64,000 nt of DNA from Shimia sp039969785 (GTDB taxonomy: Bacteria; Pseudomonadota; Alphaproteobacteria; Rhodobacterales; Rhodobacteraceae): the NCBI RefSeq assembly GCF_039969785.1, contig NZ_JBDVNC010000033.1, positions 1 through 64,000 of the forward strand. Reading direction: 5' to 3'. The notes under the pieces are model-generated. The model ran no database searches. It was not told where the DNA came from and saw only the letters and a program-made list of their open reading frames with translations. Position 1 is the stretch's first letter. Each line of letters opens with the position of its first letter. Both the position numbers and the translations under genes were made by a program. Shown here piece by piece: positions 15,831 to 25,743 of the stretch.

Positions 15831-15938
15831 GCTAAAGCACATCGCGAAAAACCTGAATCACTCAAAGTTGCCTGAAATCAGAGATTTCAACGCGTTAAGT
15901 GATGCTTGATGTATCAAGTATTCGGCGAAGTGCTTTAG
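15831..15938. repeat. Palindromic intergenic element with nested hairpins
   Basis: The ends form an inverted repeat: CTAAAGCACATCGCG at 15832-15846 against GGCGAAGTGCTTTAG at 15924-15938, 13 of 15 matching. Inside are two perfect hairpins, TGAAATC-AGA-GATTTCA (15873-15889) and CTTGAT-GT-ATCAAG (15905-15918). It ends just before the stop of the minus-strand protease-like gene. The size and symmetry fit a dispersed miniature repeat or a strong RNA structure. Confidence 0.6.
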
Positions 15939-15939
15939 T

Positions 15940-16383
15940 CTATTCTTCGCCGCATTGCGCCAATGCTTTGATCCGGGCCTCATCCGGGCGATGGTCAGAC
16001 CAAGCCGTGTCGGGCAGCGCATAGAGCGCGTCTTGCAGCTCAAGCAATTGCTCTGGCGTGCGCACCAGCTTTTTACGCAATCGTCTCATGGCGTAACAAT
16101 CGGCCTCGGCCTCGGTATTGTAAGCCGGTGTGAGCGCGTGGTGCCCACATTCATGCGCCAACCAGAATTCCCGCGCCATTGGCGGATAGCTCTCTAATAT
16201 TTCCGGGTTCAGCAGGATCACGGCCCGACCGCGCGCATTTTCGGTCGCGCCGCCGATGGTTTCAAGCGTCACGTCGCCAAGATAGGGCACTTCCATACCT
16301 TGCCATGACCGGCATGTCATCGGTTTGGCAAACGCCATCGGGGCATTCAGGCAGAGCAAAAGTGTGAGGCCAATGGTTTTCAT
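15940..16383 (-). CDS. Secreted zinc-protease-like protein
   Basis: The 147-residue product has an N-terminal signal peptide ending near residue 19 (APMAFA). A zincin-type motif H77-E78-C79-G80-H81 lies in WLAHECGHH, and a downstream E91/E93 in the EAEAD segment could be the third metal ligand. The fold is that of a minimal metallopeptidase, but I cannot name a family or substrate. It stands alone, with a palindromic element after its stop. Confidence 0.7.
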   Translation of the reverse strand: MKTIGLTLLLCLNAPMAFAKPMTCRSWQGMEVPYLGDVTLETIGGATENARGRAVILLNPEILESYPPMAREFWLAHECGHHALTPAYNTEAEADCYAMRRLRKKLVRTPEQLLELQDALYALPDTAWSDHRPDEARIKALAQCGEE

Positions 16384-16510
16384 AAGGTGGCTCCTGTCAA
16401 TTGAGAGGACATTACCAAGGGCAGTCGCGTTGCGAGACGACTTTGGTCAAGCATTCAGGCGAAAAATCATAATCTGACGGATGACTGATACCGGGCCAGA
16501 GGTGCCTGTC

Positions 16511-17761
16511 TCAATAGTCGTCTGCCGCCTGCGCCAGACCCGAGGCAACAGCGGTGAAAACCTCGTTAAAGCTGTGCCTCGCATTGGGGACATGTGGCGT
16601 GACGGTATCAGCCACGAGGTTGAGCAGACTGGAACCACCGACATAGATCACCTGATCCACGTCCGCGCCCTGGATTTGCGCCAGTTGAAGGGTTTCGCCC
16701 ACACCGCGCTCTAGGTCTTTTGCGTATTGGGTAAGAATGTCGGTCAGGGACGGGGCGTCCAACGACAGCGACAAGCCCCGTTCGATGATGCCAAGGTCAA
16801 TATGGGCGTTTGGATCGCTGCTGTTGGCGGCAATTTTTCCACGCTCGACCTCAAAGGCGATTTCATGACCCAGTTCATCGCGCAATACATCTGACAGCCG
16901 CGAAAACTTGTCAGGCTCCTGTGCCTGACGCAGCATATCTGCGACCTGACGGCGGGTCTGGGCGGAATAGAGGAACGGGATTTTTTCCCATGTCGCCAGA
17001 TCAAGAAAAACGGCGTTGGGCGCGGGCAGGACCCCAGAGCCAAACGCGTTGCGCAAAAGGCTGTCTTTGCCCAAGAGCGGCATGACCCGGCTAAAGCTGA
17101 TCGCGCCGTCAAAATCGGTGCCCCCGATGCGCACGCCGTGGTTGGCCAGAATATCTATGCCGGACGCGGTTTTGCGAAATATCGAAAAGTCAGATGTACC
17201 ACCGCCGATGTCTACAATCAGCCCAATCGCGCCGATTTCCTGAACCGAGCCATTCGCGACGGCAGCGGCGGCGGGTTCGGCGAGAAAGCTGACATCGCTA
17301 AACCCGGCAGCATGGTAGCAGGCGCGCAGGTCTTCCTGGGCCTGTGCCTCTCGTGGGTCGTTGGTGCCGTGAAACACCACCGGACGCCCGGACAGGGCGC
17401 GGTCAAACCGCAGGCCGGTTTCGGCCTCGGCCTGTGTTTTGATGTGGCGCAGGAAGCGGGCAATAATGTCGACAAAGGTGACACGTTCGTTCAGAAGCTG
17501 GCGCTTTTCATGCATCAGCGACGTGCCCAGAACACGTTTGAGTGCGCGCATAAAGCGGCCCTCTTCTCCGGCAAAAAGCGCGCGGTTGGCGGGTTCGCCC
17601 AGCAGAGTTTTACGGGTTTCAAAATCAAAGAAAAACGTGGTTGGCAGGGTGGTCTGACCCGGCGCAAATTCGATCAGGTGGGGCTGTCCGTCCTGCAGGT
17701 AACCGGCGGCCGAATTTGATGTGCCAAAGTCGATGCCCAGGGCGCGCGTGGTATCGGCCAT
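16511..17761 (-). CDS. Hsp70-family protein, YegD-like
   Basis: The 416-residue protein has the actin-like ATPase signatures of Hsp70: the phosphate-1 loop GIDFGTSNSAAG at 9-20, EPAAAAV, the DIGGGTSDFS loop and the adenosine segment YVGGSSLL near the C-terminus. It lacks the substrate-binding domain of DnaK, as YegD does, so it is a nucleotide-binding chaperone relative with unknown clients. It is divergent from the TauE permease gene, with 155 bases between for promoters. Confidence 0.88.
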   Translation of the reverse strand: MADTTRALGIDFGTSNSAAGYLQDGQPHLIEFAPGQTTLPTTFFFDFETRKTLLGEPANRALFAGEEGRFMRALKRVLGTSLMHEKRQLLNERVTFVDIIARFLRHIKTQAEAETGLRFDRALSGRPVVFHGTNDPREAQAQEDLRACYHAAGFSDVSFLAEPAAAAVANGSVQEIGAIGLIVDIGGGTSDFSIFRKTASGIDILANHGVRIGGTDFDGAISFSRVMPLLGKDSLLRNAFGSGVLPAPNAVFLDLATWEKIPFLYSAQTRRQVADMLRQAQEPDKFSRLSDVLRDELGHEIAFEVERGKIAANSSDPNAHIDLGIIERGLSLSLDAPSLTDILTQYAKDLERGVGETLQLAQIQGADVDQVIYVGGSSLLNLVADTVTPHVPNARHSFNEVFTAVASGLAQAADDY

Positions 17762-17916
17762 TTTGGTGCTCCTGCCTGAGTGTTGGAGCGCGGGTGTTTA
17801 GGGACTGGGCGTGGGGGTGTCAAGCTGACCATTGACAGAGGTTGTGCAGACACGCTCTATCGCCCGAGGCGGGCTGTGATTTGCCGCAACTCCAGTTCAC
17901 CAGAGAAAGCGCGGCC

Positions 17917-18660
17917 ATGGACGTTTACACAATAACATTGCTGACGCTTGGGGCACTGACGGCCGGGTTTGTGAACGGGTTTGCCGGGTTTGGCACGGCG
18001 CTGGTTGCGTCCGGGTTCTGGTTTCTGGTGTTGCCCCCCGAGATCGTGCCGCCGCTGATTGTCGTCGCGGCGCTGGCGGGGCAGTTTGTTGGGCTTTGGA
18101 AGCTTGCGGGCAGGTTGTCGTGGTCAAAATCGACCTATCTGATTTCGGGCGGCGTGTTTGGCGTGCCGGTCGGCACGTTGTTGTTGACCATTCTCGATCC
18201 GAACACTGTGAAGATGGCGATTGGAGGGATGCTGCTGTGCTATTCGCTCGTTCAATTCAGGGGCTTGTCTGATCTGAAATTACCGGTGCACAGAGATGGC
18301 ATTGCTGACAGGGGGATAGGGTTTGTCAGCGGTATTCTGGGCGGGATTGCAGGGTTGTCGGGCGTTTTGCCGATGATCTGGTTGCAGGTGAACAAGCTGT
18401 CATCGGCAGAGCAGCGGGCGCGATATCAGCCGTTCAACTTGCTGATCTTGGGTTTTGCGGCCGTGGCGATGGGTTTTGTGGGCAAGTTCAATGCTGCGTT
18501 GTTGCCTTATGCGTTGATTGCCGTGCCGTTCAGCCTGTTGGGGGCATTTATCGGGGTGCGGGCTTATGTAGGCGTGTCCGAAAACACGTTCCGACAGATT
18601 GTGCTGGGGCTGTTGTTTCTGTCTGGCTGCGTGATTGTTGCGCAGACGGTCATGGGATAG
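17917..18660 (+). CDS. TauE/SafE-family membrane permease
   Basis: The 247-residue protein is almost wholly hydrophobic, with about eight membrane segments in two repeats. The TauE/SafE signature AGFVNGFAGFGTALV lies in the first segment and GFVSGILGGIAGLSGVLP opens the second half. Family members export sulfite, sulfoacetate or other small anions across the inner membrane. The substrate cannot be inferred because no pathway genes flank it. The ATG at 17917 is chosen because it directly precedes the first membrane segment. Confidence 0.88.
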   Translation: MDVYTITLLTLGALTAGFVNGFAGFGTALVASGFWFLVLPPEIVPPLIVVAALAGQFVGLWKLAGRLSWSKSTYLISGGVFGVPVGTLLLTILDPNTVKMAIGGMLLCYSLVQFRGLSDLKLPVHRDGIADRGIGFVSGILGGIAGLSGVLPMIWLQVNKLSSAEQRARYQPFNLLILGFAAVAMGFVGKFNAALLPYALIAVPFSLLGAFIGVRAYVGVSENTFRQIVLGLLFLSGCVIVAQTVMG

Positions 18661-18707
18661 CGTTTGTGGGCAAGGCCTGCGGGACAGGCCCTGCCGTGTT
18701 GGTTGTT

Positions 18708-21700
18708 TTACCCTTGCAGAGAGCGCACTTCCAGATCGCCTTCTTCGCGGGCCTGAATGGCGCGCGCGGCTGCATGAGACCCGGCAGCGGTGGTGAAATA
18801 CGGGATGCGGTCATACAGCGCCACGGCACGGATATCGCGGCTGTCTTCAACCGCCTGAGTGCCTTCGGTGGTGTTCATAACCAGTGAAATGCCGCCGTCT
18901 TTCATGATGTCGACAATGTTGGGACGGCCTTCGTAGACCTTGTTCACGCGTTCGCATTTCACACCCTGATCCGCCAGCCATACGGCCGTGCCCGAGGTGG
19001 CAACGATGCCAAACCCAAGCCCGATCAGAATATTTGCAGCGTCCAGCATCATCGGCGTTTTGTCCGCGTCTTTGATCGAGATGAACGCGTTGCCTGAGGC
19101 GGGCAGGTCCATGCCTGCGCCCATCTGAGCCTTGAGGAAGGCACGCGCAAAGGAGCGGTCCCAGCCCATGACTTCGCCGGTTGAACGCATTTCCGGGCCC
19201 AGAATTGTGTCGACACCGGGGAAGCGGGCAAAGGGCAGCACGGCCTCTTTTACGGAATACCACGGCATGTCGGGGTCTGCCAAAGTCATCTGATCGGCGA
19301 TGGGCTGTGGCTGAGATGCGTCACGTTCGCTGTAGGGCGGACGTTTGGGGAAATCTGACAACTTTTCGCCCGCCATGATGCGCGCGGCAATCGAAGCGAT
19401 TGCGCTGTCGGTGGATTTGGCCACAAACGGCACGGTGCGCGAGGCACGTGGGTTGACCTCGATCAGGTAGATGTCGCCGTCTTTGACCGCGAACTGGATG
19501 TTCATCAGACCAACCACATTCAGCGCAATCGCCAGCGCGTGGGTCTGTTTTTTGATCTCGGCAATGGTGTCGCGATCCAGCGAGTAGGGGGGCAGCGAAC
19601 AGGCGCTGTCGCCCGAGTGCACACCAGCCTCTTCGATATGTTGCATGATGCCGGAAATATGCACCTGTTCACCGTCACACAGCGCGTCAACATCCAGCTC
19701 GGTGGCGCCGGAAAGGTAGCTGTCCAGGAGCACAGGGCTGTCACCAGAGACCACCACGGCCTCTTTGATGTAGCGTTCCAGCTGGGTCATGTCGCGCACG
19801 ATTTCCATCGCACGGCCACCCAGAACATAAGATGGGCGGATGACCAGCGGAAAGCCGATTTCCCTTGCAATCTCAAGCGCCTGAGCGTCGGTAGAGGCGA
19901 TACCGTTATTGGGCTGTTTCAGGCCCAGGTCATTCACCAGTGCCTGAAACCGCTCGCGGTCTTCGGCCAGATCAATGGCGTCCGGTGTGGTGCCAAGGAT
20001 TGGAATGCCTTCGGCTTCCAGCGCGTTGGCCAGCTTCAGCGGGGTTTGACCGCCAAACTGGACAATCACCCCGTGCAAGGTGCCGTTTTCCTGCTCGGTG
20101 CTCAGAATTTCCATCACATGTTCAAATGTCAGCGGTTCGAAATACAACCGGTCCGATGTGTCATAGTCGGTCGACACAGTTTCGGGGTTACAGTTGATCA
20201 TGATGGTTTCGTACCCCTGATCGGTCAGGGCATAGCAGGCGTGGCAGCAGCAATAGTCAAACTCGATGCCCTGACCAATCCGGTTCGGACCACCGCCCAG
20301 AATGACCACTTTCTTGCGATCAGACGGACGCGCCTCGCATTCGACTTCGCCCATCATCGGGGCTTCGTAGGTCGAGTACATGTAAGGCGTTTGCGCTTCG
20401 AATTCGGCCGCGCAAGTATCGATACGCTTGAACACGGCTGTGACGCCCAGATTTTTGCGCGCGCGGCGCACATTGGCCTCGTCACGCCCTGTCAGGTTGC
20501 CAAGGCGCGCGTCGGTAAAGCCCAGCATCTTAAGCTTGCGCAGACCTTCTTCGGTGACGGGCAAGCCGTTTTTGCGCACAACTTCTTCGGCGTCGATGAT
20601 CTCGCGGATACGGGCAAGGAACCATGGGTCAAACATGGTGACGCCGTGGATTTCGTCGTCGCTGAGTCCGTGGCGCATGGCCTGAGCAATGGTGCGCAGG
20701 CGGTCAGGGGTCTGTTGGCTGATCGCTTTGATCACAGCGGCCTTGTCCGGCGCGCCTTCGATTTCGATTTCGTCAAATCCGGTCAGACCCGATTCCATCG
20801 ATGCCAGTGCTTTTTGCAGGGATTCGTGGATGGTGCGGCCAATGGACATGGCTTCGCCCACGGATTTCATCGCGGTGGTCAGGTGGGGCTCGGACCCCGG
20901 AAACTTCTCAAACGCGAATTTGGGAATCTTGGTTACGACATAGTCGATGGTCGGCTCAAACGACGCGGGCGTGACTTTGGTGATGTCATTGTCCAGCTCG
21001 TCCAGCGTAAAGCCGATGGCCAGCTTGGCGGCGATCTTGGCAATCGGAAACCCGGTCGCTTTGGAAGCCAGCGCAGACGAGCGGCTGACGCGCGGGTTCA
21101 TTTCGATCACAACCATGCGCCCGTCAACAGGGTTCACCGCCCATTGCACGTTTGATCCGCCGGTTTCGACACCAATCTCGCGCAGAACCGAGATCGAGTG
21201 ATTGCGCATGACCTGATATTCTTTGTCGGTCAGCGTCAGGGCAGGGGCCACAGTGATCGAGTCGCCGGTATGCACGCCCATCGGGTCCACGTTTTCGATG
21301 GCACAAACGATGATGGCGTTGTCCGCTTTGTCGCGCACAACCTCCATCTCGAATTCTTTCCAGCCCAGCAGGCTTTCATCAACAAGGATCTGGTTGACCG
21401 GAGACGCATCCATGCCGGTCCGGCAGAAATGGATGTAATCTTCGCGGTTATAAGCCACGCCGCCGCCGGTGCCGCCCAGCGTAAAGGCCGGGCGAATGAT
21501 GGCTGGCAGGCCGATGTCTTCGAGTTCTTCCAGAGCCAGACGCACGCCTTCTTCCAGATCGGCAGAGCCGTCATCTTTCTTGGGCGCGGTGACAATGGCG
21601 GCGCGTGGGTTTTCGATGCCCAGCCGGTCCATGGCTTCGCGGAACAGTTTGCGGTCTTCGGCCATTTCGATGGCGTCGCGCTTGGCGCCGATCATCTCGA

Positions 21701-22037
21701 CACCAAATTTATCCAGCACACCCATTTCTTCCAGAGCAAGCGACGTGTTCAGACCTGTCTGGCCGCCCATCGTGGGCAGCAATGCGTCGGGGCGTTCCTT
21801 TTCGATGATCTTGGCCACAATCTCGGGCGTGATCGGTTCGATATAGGTGGCATCCGCCAGTTCGGGGTCGGTCATGATCGTGGCCGGGTTCGAATTGACA
21901 AGGATGACGCGGTAGCCTTCTTCGCGTAGCGCTTTACACGCCTGCGCCCCCGAATAGTCAAACTCACAGGCTTGACCGATCACAATGGGACCAGCCCCGA
22001 TAATCATGATCGAGGAGATGTCGGTTCTTTTGGGCAT
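18708..22037 (-). CDS. carB: Carbamoyl-phosphate synthase large subunit
   Basis: The 1109-residue protein shows two ATP-grasp halves. The first begins SIMIIGAGPIVIGQACEFDY and carries MGGQTGLN and GGTGGGVAYN. The second begins VVILGGGPNRIGQGIEFDYC and carries QFGGQTPLK and SYVLGGRAMEIV. An MGS-like C-terminal domain (GIVATSGTAVWLADQG) binds allosteric effectors. It makes carbamoyl phosphate for pyrimidine and arginine synthesis together with CarA, which is not in the window. The chosen start MPKRTDISS matches the family start; a longer frame to 22349 runs into aspS and is not used. Confidence 0.97.
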   Translation of the reverse strand: MPKRTDISSIMIIGAGPIVIGQACEFDYSGAQACKALREEGYRVILVNSNPATIMTDPELADATYIEPITPEIVAKIIEKERPDALLPTMGGQTGLNTSLALEEMGVLDKFGVEMIGAKRDAIEMAEDRKLFREAMDRLGIENPRAAIVTAPKKDDGSADLEEGVRLALEELEDIGLPAIIRPAFTLGGTGGGVAYNREDYIHFCRTGMDASPVNQILVDESLLGWKEFEMEVVRDKADNAIIVCAIENVDPMGVHTGDSITVAPALTLTDKEYQVMRNHSISVLREIGVETGGSNVQWAVNPVDGRMVVIEMNPRVSRSSALASKATGFPIAKIAAKLAIGFTLDELDNDITKVTPASFEPTIDYVVTKIPKFAFEKFPGSEPHLTTAMKSVGEAMSIGRTIHESLQKALASMESGLTGFDEIEIEGAPDKAAVIKAISQQTPDRLRTIAQAMRHGLSDDEIHGVTMFDPWFLARIREIIDAEEVVRKNGLPVTEEGLRKLKMLGFTDARLGNLTGRDEANVRRARKNLGVTAVFKRIDTCAAEFEAQTPYMYSTYEAPMMGEVECEARPSDRKKVVILGGGPNRIGQGIEFDYCCCHACYALTDQGYETIMINCNPETVSTDYDTSDRLYFEPLTFEHVMEILSTEQENGTLHGVIVQFGGQTPLKLANALEAEGIPILGTTPDAIDLAEDRERFQALVNDLGLKQPNNGIASTDAQALEIAREIGFPLVIRPSYVLGGRAMEIVRDMTQLERYIKEAVVVSGDSPVLLDSYLSGATELDVDALCDGEQVHISGIMQHIEEAGVHSGDSACSLPPYSLDRDTIAEIKKQTHALAIALNVVGLMNIQFAVKDGDIYLIEVNPRASRTVPFVAKSTDSAIASIAARIMAGEKLSDFPKRPPYSERDASQPQPIADQMTLADPDMPWYSVKEAVLPFARFPGVDTILGPEMRSTGEVMGWDRSFARAFLKAQMGAGMDLPASGNAFISIKDADKTPMMLDAANILIGLGFGIVATSGTAVWLADQGVKCERVNKVYEGRPNIVDIMKDGGISLVMNTTEGTQAVEDSRDIRAVALYDRIPYFTTAAGSHAAARAIQAREEGDLEVRSLQG

Positions 22038-22238
22038 GGCGGACCTCGGGGTTGGGGCGAGCATGAGTGGAGGAGTCGCCCGAAATCGCAAATTGTCGTG
22101 GGTTATAGACATCGCAGGGCAAGGTGCAAGGGGGGAGCAGGCAAAAGGTTGTGCCAGTTTTTTTGGATCGGAATGCCAATGGAAACAGGTCTGGAAAAGA
22201 AATGCTGTCTGGTCGGGTGGATTTCGACCCGAGTTCCC

Positions 22239-22267
22239 TTGACTTTGCGCGCCACAAAAGGTGTACC
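22239..22267 (+). promoter_or_regulatory. Possible aspS promoter
   Basis: TTGACT at 22239-22244 and TGTACC at 22262-22267 are 17 bases apart and lie 42 bases before the aspS ATG. The -35 is good and the -10 weak. It falls in the 271-base divergent region between carB and aspS. Confidence 0.35.
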
Positions 22268-22308
22268 AGCGCGACTTCACCATTCTGACCCTCAAGAGGG
22301 GAGCGACT

Positions 22309-24159
22309 ATGCACGCCTTTCGCAGCCATACCTGCGCCGATCTGAACAAATCTCATGTGGGCGATACTGTCCGTCTGTCGGGCTGGGTCCACCGTGTCCG
22401 TGACCACGGCGGCATCCTGTTTATCGACCTGCGCGACCATTACGGCGTGACACAGGTTTTGTGTGACCCGGACAGCCCGGTCTTTTCCGAAATGGAAAAG
22501 GTGCGGTCCGAATGGTGCATTCGCATCGACGGCAACGTCAAAGCGCGCGACGAAGATCTGGTGAACGCCAAGCTGCCGACCGGCGAGATCGAAGTGTTTG
22601 TACGTGATCTGGAAGTGCTGGGTGCTGCGGACGAATTGCCTTTGATGGTGTTTGGCGATCAGGAATACCCAGAAGAAACCCGCCTGAAGTATCGCTTTCT
22701 CGACCTGCGTCGGGATGTGATGCAAGAGAACATGAAACTGCGTTCAGACGTTGTGATGTCGATGCGCAAGCGGATGTGGGATCAGGATTTCCGCGAATAC
22801 CAGACCCCAATCATCACGGCATCTTCGCCAGAAGGCGCGCGCGACTTTCTTGTGCCATCACGTCTGCATCCGGGAACGTTTTATGCGCTGCCTCAGGCGC
22901 CGCAGCAGTTCAAACAGCTGATGATGGTGGCCGGGTTTGACAAATACTTCCAGATCGCGCCGTGTTTCCGCGACGAAGATCCTCGCGCCGACCGCTCGCC
23001 CACCGATTTCTATCAGCTCGACATGGAAATGAGCTTTGTCACCCAGCAGGACGTGTTCGATACGATCCAGCCGGTGCTGAAGGGCGTTTTTGAAGAGTTT
23101 GGCGGGGGTCGCAAGGTTGATCAGGACTGGCCTCAGATTTCTTATGCCGATGCTGCCAAGTGGTATGGCACCGACAAGCCGGACCTGAGAAACCCGATCA
23201 AGATGCAGGTTGTGTCCGAGCATTTTGCCGGTTCAGGGTTTGCCATCTTTGCCAAGCTGCTGGAGCAGGAAGGCACCGAAGTGCGCGCCATTCCGGCACC
23301 ATCCGGGGGCGGGCGTAAATTCTGTGATCGCATGAACAAATTTGCGCAGGAACAGGGTTTGCCCGGCATGGGCTATATCTTCTGGCGCGAAAAAACCGCC
23401 GATGCCGTGGCGCAGGAGCTGGGCATCAAAGTCAAAGAGGCGCAAGCCATGCTGAAATCGGGCGAGGTCGAAGGCGGCATGGAAGCGGCTGGTCCGCTGG
23501 CCAAAAACATCGGCCCCGAACGCACCGAAGCCATCCGCCAACAGCTGGGTCTGGGCATTGGCGATGCTGCGTTCTTCCTGGGTGGCAAGCCCAAAGCGTT
23601 TGAAGGTGTAGCTGGGCGTGCCCGAGACGTGATCGGCAAAGAGCTGAAGCTCTTGGACGAAGACCGGTTTGCCTTTGCGTGGATTGTGGACTTCCCGATC
23701 TATCAGCAAGACGAAGAAAACGGCGGGCTGGACTTTGACCACAACCCGTTCTCGATGCCACAGGGCGGCATGGCCGCGCTTGAGGGCGATCCGCTGGCGG
23801 TGCGTGGGTATCAGTATGACCTGGCCTGTAACGGGTACGAGCTTGTGTCCGGCGCGATCCGGAACCACCAGCCCGAAATTATGTTCAAGGCGTTTGAGCT
23901 GGCCGGGTATGGCAAAGACGAAGTCAGGAAACGGTTCGGCGGTATGGTCAACGCGTTCCAGTATGGCGCGCCGCCCCACGGTGGGTGTGCTGCTGGTGTT
24001 GACCGCATCGTGATGCTCTTGGCAGATCAGCAAAACATCCGCGAAGTCGTGATGTTCCCGATGAACCAACGCGCCGAAGACCTGATGATGAACGCGCCCA
24101 GCGAACCCACGTCAGATCAGCTGATGGAATTGGGCTTGCGGGTTATCCCACAAGAGTAA
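22309..24159 (+). CDS. aspS: Aspartyl-tRNA synthetase
   Basis: The 616-residue class II synthetase has an N-terminal OB-fold anticodon-binding domain (VRLSGWVHRVRDHGGILFID), motif 2 (CFRDEDPRADRSPTDFYQLD) and motif 3 (GAPPHGGCAAGVDRIVMLL). The bacterial GAD insertion sits between motifs 2 and 3. It charges tRNA-Asp; many alphaproteobacteria use a non-discriminating form, and I cannot tell which this is. AAGAGGGGAGCG precedes the ATG. A strong terminator follows. Confidence 0.97.
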   Translation: MHAFRSHTCADLNKSHVGDTVRLSGWVHRVRDHGGILFIDLRDHYGVTQVLCDPDSPVFSEMEKVRSEWCIRIDGNVKARDEDLVNAKLPTGEIEVFVRDLEVLGAADELPLMVFGDQEYPEETRLKYRFLDLRRDVMQENMKLRSDVVMSMRKRMWDQDFREYQTPIITASSPEGARDFLVPSRLHPGTFYALPQAPQQFKQLMMVAGFDKYFQIAPCFRDEDPRADRSPTDFYQLDMEMSFVTQQDVFDTIQPVLKGVFEEFGGGRKVDQDWPQISYADAAKWYGTDKPDLRNPIKMQVVSEHFAGSGFAIFAKLLEQEGTEVRAIPAPSGGGRKFCDRMNKFAQEQGLPGMGYIFWREKTADAVAQELGIKVKEAQAMLKSGEVEGGMEAAGPLAKNIGPERTEAIRQQLGLGIGDAAFFLGGKPKAFEGVAGRARDVIGKELKLLDEDRFAFAWIVDFPIYQQDEENGGLDFDHNPFSMPQGGMAALEGDPLAVRGYQYDLACNGYELVSGAIRNHQPEIMFKAFELAGYGKDEVRKRFGGMVNAFQYGAPPHGGCAAGVDRIVMLLADQQNIREVVMFPMNQRAEDLMMNAPSEPTSDQLMELGLRVIPQE

Positions 24160-24183
24160 CTTCATCACAGTCGATTATTCATC

Positions 24184-24215
24184 GGGGCTGCTCACGGCGT
24201 GAGTTGCCCCTTTTT
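24184..24215 (+). terminator. Rho-independent terminator after aspS
   Basis: GGGGCTGCTCACG (24184-24196) pairs with CGTGAGTTGCCCC (24198-24210), with one mismatch and one wobble, and is followed by TTTTT (24211-24215). Confidence 0.75.
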
Positions 24216-24324
24216 CGATCGGCGGTTTTTGACCGAATTCTGGACTTGAGCTGCGATTAGATGTGAAATCAAAATCAAAGGACCTATATCTGAATAAGTG
24301 AAAAACTCGGTTCGTTTTGCCGAG

Positions 24325-25740
24325 ATGGAGGTTGTTTTGCAGTTCGATCCGCATTTAGCAGAAATTCGTTTCGGATGTGGTTTGTCGCCAAAGGTGTCTG
24401 CGCCCGCTTCCGTCGAGGCGATGCTGTCCAGCCTGGCAGGGCCTGACCAAGCCGCTTTGGCCTTTCCTATCTCTGAAACAAAGGACGTTCTGGAACTGAA
24501 TGTCGAGTTTCGACGCATTAAAAGGAAAATCAGTCAGGCCAAAAAGCAGGGGAATTTCGAGCCAGAGGACAAAGAGGTGCTGAACAACGTCACGCGAAAG
24601 CTCCGTCGGTTGCGTGAAACATGGTTGAACCAGGCATTGATGCGCGGCGTCTGGACTGAAGACGGATTTCGCGAAAGGCTTAGTCATTTTTGGTTTGATC
24701 ATTTCTCTGTGCGTGGCAAAGATCCGGCTTTTGCCAATTTGACAGCAACTTATGTTGAGACTGCTATCCGCCCGAATATTGCTGGGAAATTTGGCGATAT
24801 GTTGCTGGACGTTGTGTTGCATCCACATATGATACGATTTCTGGATCAGCAAAACTCGATCGGTCCCGAGAGTGATTTTGCACAAAAACGGCGCGCTCAG
24901 GGCAAGCCTGTGGGTCTGAATGAGAATTTGGCGCGTGAAATTCTGGAATTGCATACGTTGGGTGTCGGCGGTCCGTATTCTCAGAAAGACGTGCGCCAAT
25001 TGGCTGAACTGCTGACCGGGCTGACAAGTCCACAAAACGTACTTTTTGGGTACAAAGCAGACCGTGCTGAACCCGGATCAAAAGTAGTTTTGGGCAAATC
25101 TTATGGTGGACCGCAAGTCCAATTGCAGGACATTCGTAACGTGTTGAATGATCTGGCTGTGCATCCGGTGACGGCGCGTCACCTGGCACGCAAGCTTGCG
25201 GTGCATTTTGTGTCAGATCGCCCACCTGACGCGTTGGTCGAGGCTATTTCTGTACGGTATCTTGAGACTGGTGGCGATCTGGTTGAGAGCTATTCCGCGA
25301 TGTTGAATCACCCGCTTGCATGGTCGCGCAAAAAGGCGAACTTCAAGCGACCTCTTGCGTTCATCATGTCGGCAATGCGTGCGCTCGCCGTGCCCGAAAC
25401 TGTGACCGGCGGCTGGAAGCCAATGCATTTTGAACGTAATCTGGCACACCCGATGGCGCTTATGGGTCAAAACTGGCTGGCGCCATTGGGTCCGGATGGT
25501 TGGGCCGAAGATGACGAACACTGGCTGTCGCCACAAGGTCTGGGTGCCCGTTTGCAATGGTCTATGGCCACGCCACCCAAACTTGTAGATGCATTGCCGG
25601 ATCCGCGGAGCTTTGTGGTGGACGCGCTGGGAGCGAACGCTGCAGAGGATGTCATATTTGCGGCCCAGGCCGCTGAAACCCGCAATGTCGGTGTGGCGAT
25701 GGTATTGATGTCACCGGCATTTCAAAGGCACGGGGTATAA
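24325..25740 (+). CDS. DUF1800 domain protein
   Basis: The 471-residue protein has DUF1800 features: FDPHLAEIRFGCGLSP at the start, DGFRERLSHFWFDHFSV, NENLAREILELHTLGV and the C-terminal QNWLAPLGPDGW. No signal peptide is visible. The family is regularly encoded next to DUF1501 proteins, as here (three bases between genes), and the pair is of unknown function. ATG 24325 is taken as the start; a GTG at 24298 would add nine residues. Confidence 0.85.
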   Translation: MEVVLQFDPHLAEIRFGCGLSPKVSAPASVEAMLSSLAGPDQAALAFPISETKDVLELNVEFRRIKRKISQAKKQGNFEPEDKEVLNNVTRKLRRLRETWLNQALMRGVWTEDGFRERLSHFWFDHFSVRGKDPAFANLTATYVETAIRPNIAGKFGDMLLDVVLHPHMIRFLDQQNSIGPESDFAQKRRAQGKPVGLNENLAREILELHTLGVGGPYSQKDVRQLAELLTGLTSPQNVLFGYKADRAEPGSKVVLGKSYGGPQVQLQDIRNVLNDLAVHPVTARHLARKLAVHFVSDRPPDALVEAISVRYLETGGDLVESYSAMLNHPLAWSRKKANFKRPLAFIMSAMRALAVPETVTGGWKPMHFERNLAHPMALMGQNWLAPLGPDGWAEDDEHWLSPQGLGARLQWSMATPPKLVDALPDPRSFVVDALGANAAEDVIFAAQAAETRNVGVAMVLMSPAFQRHGV

Positions 25741-25743
25741 GAG

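Noticed and set aside
19539..21155. A 538-codon open frame opposite carB
   Set aside because: It is the antisense shadow of a GC-rich conserved gene, with no ribosome site and no family resemblance; carB explains the region fully.
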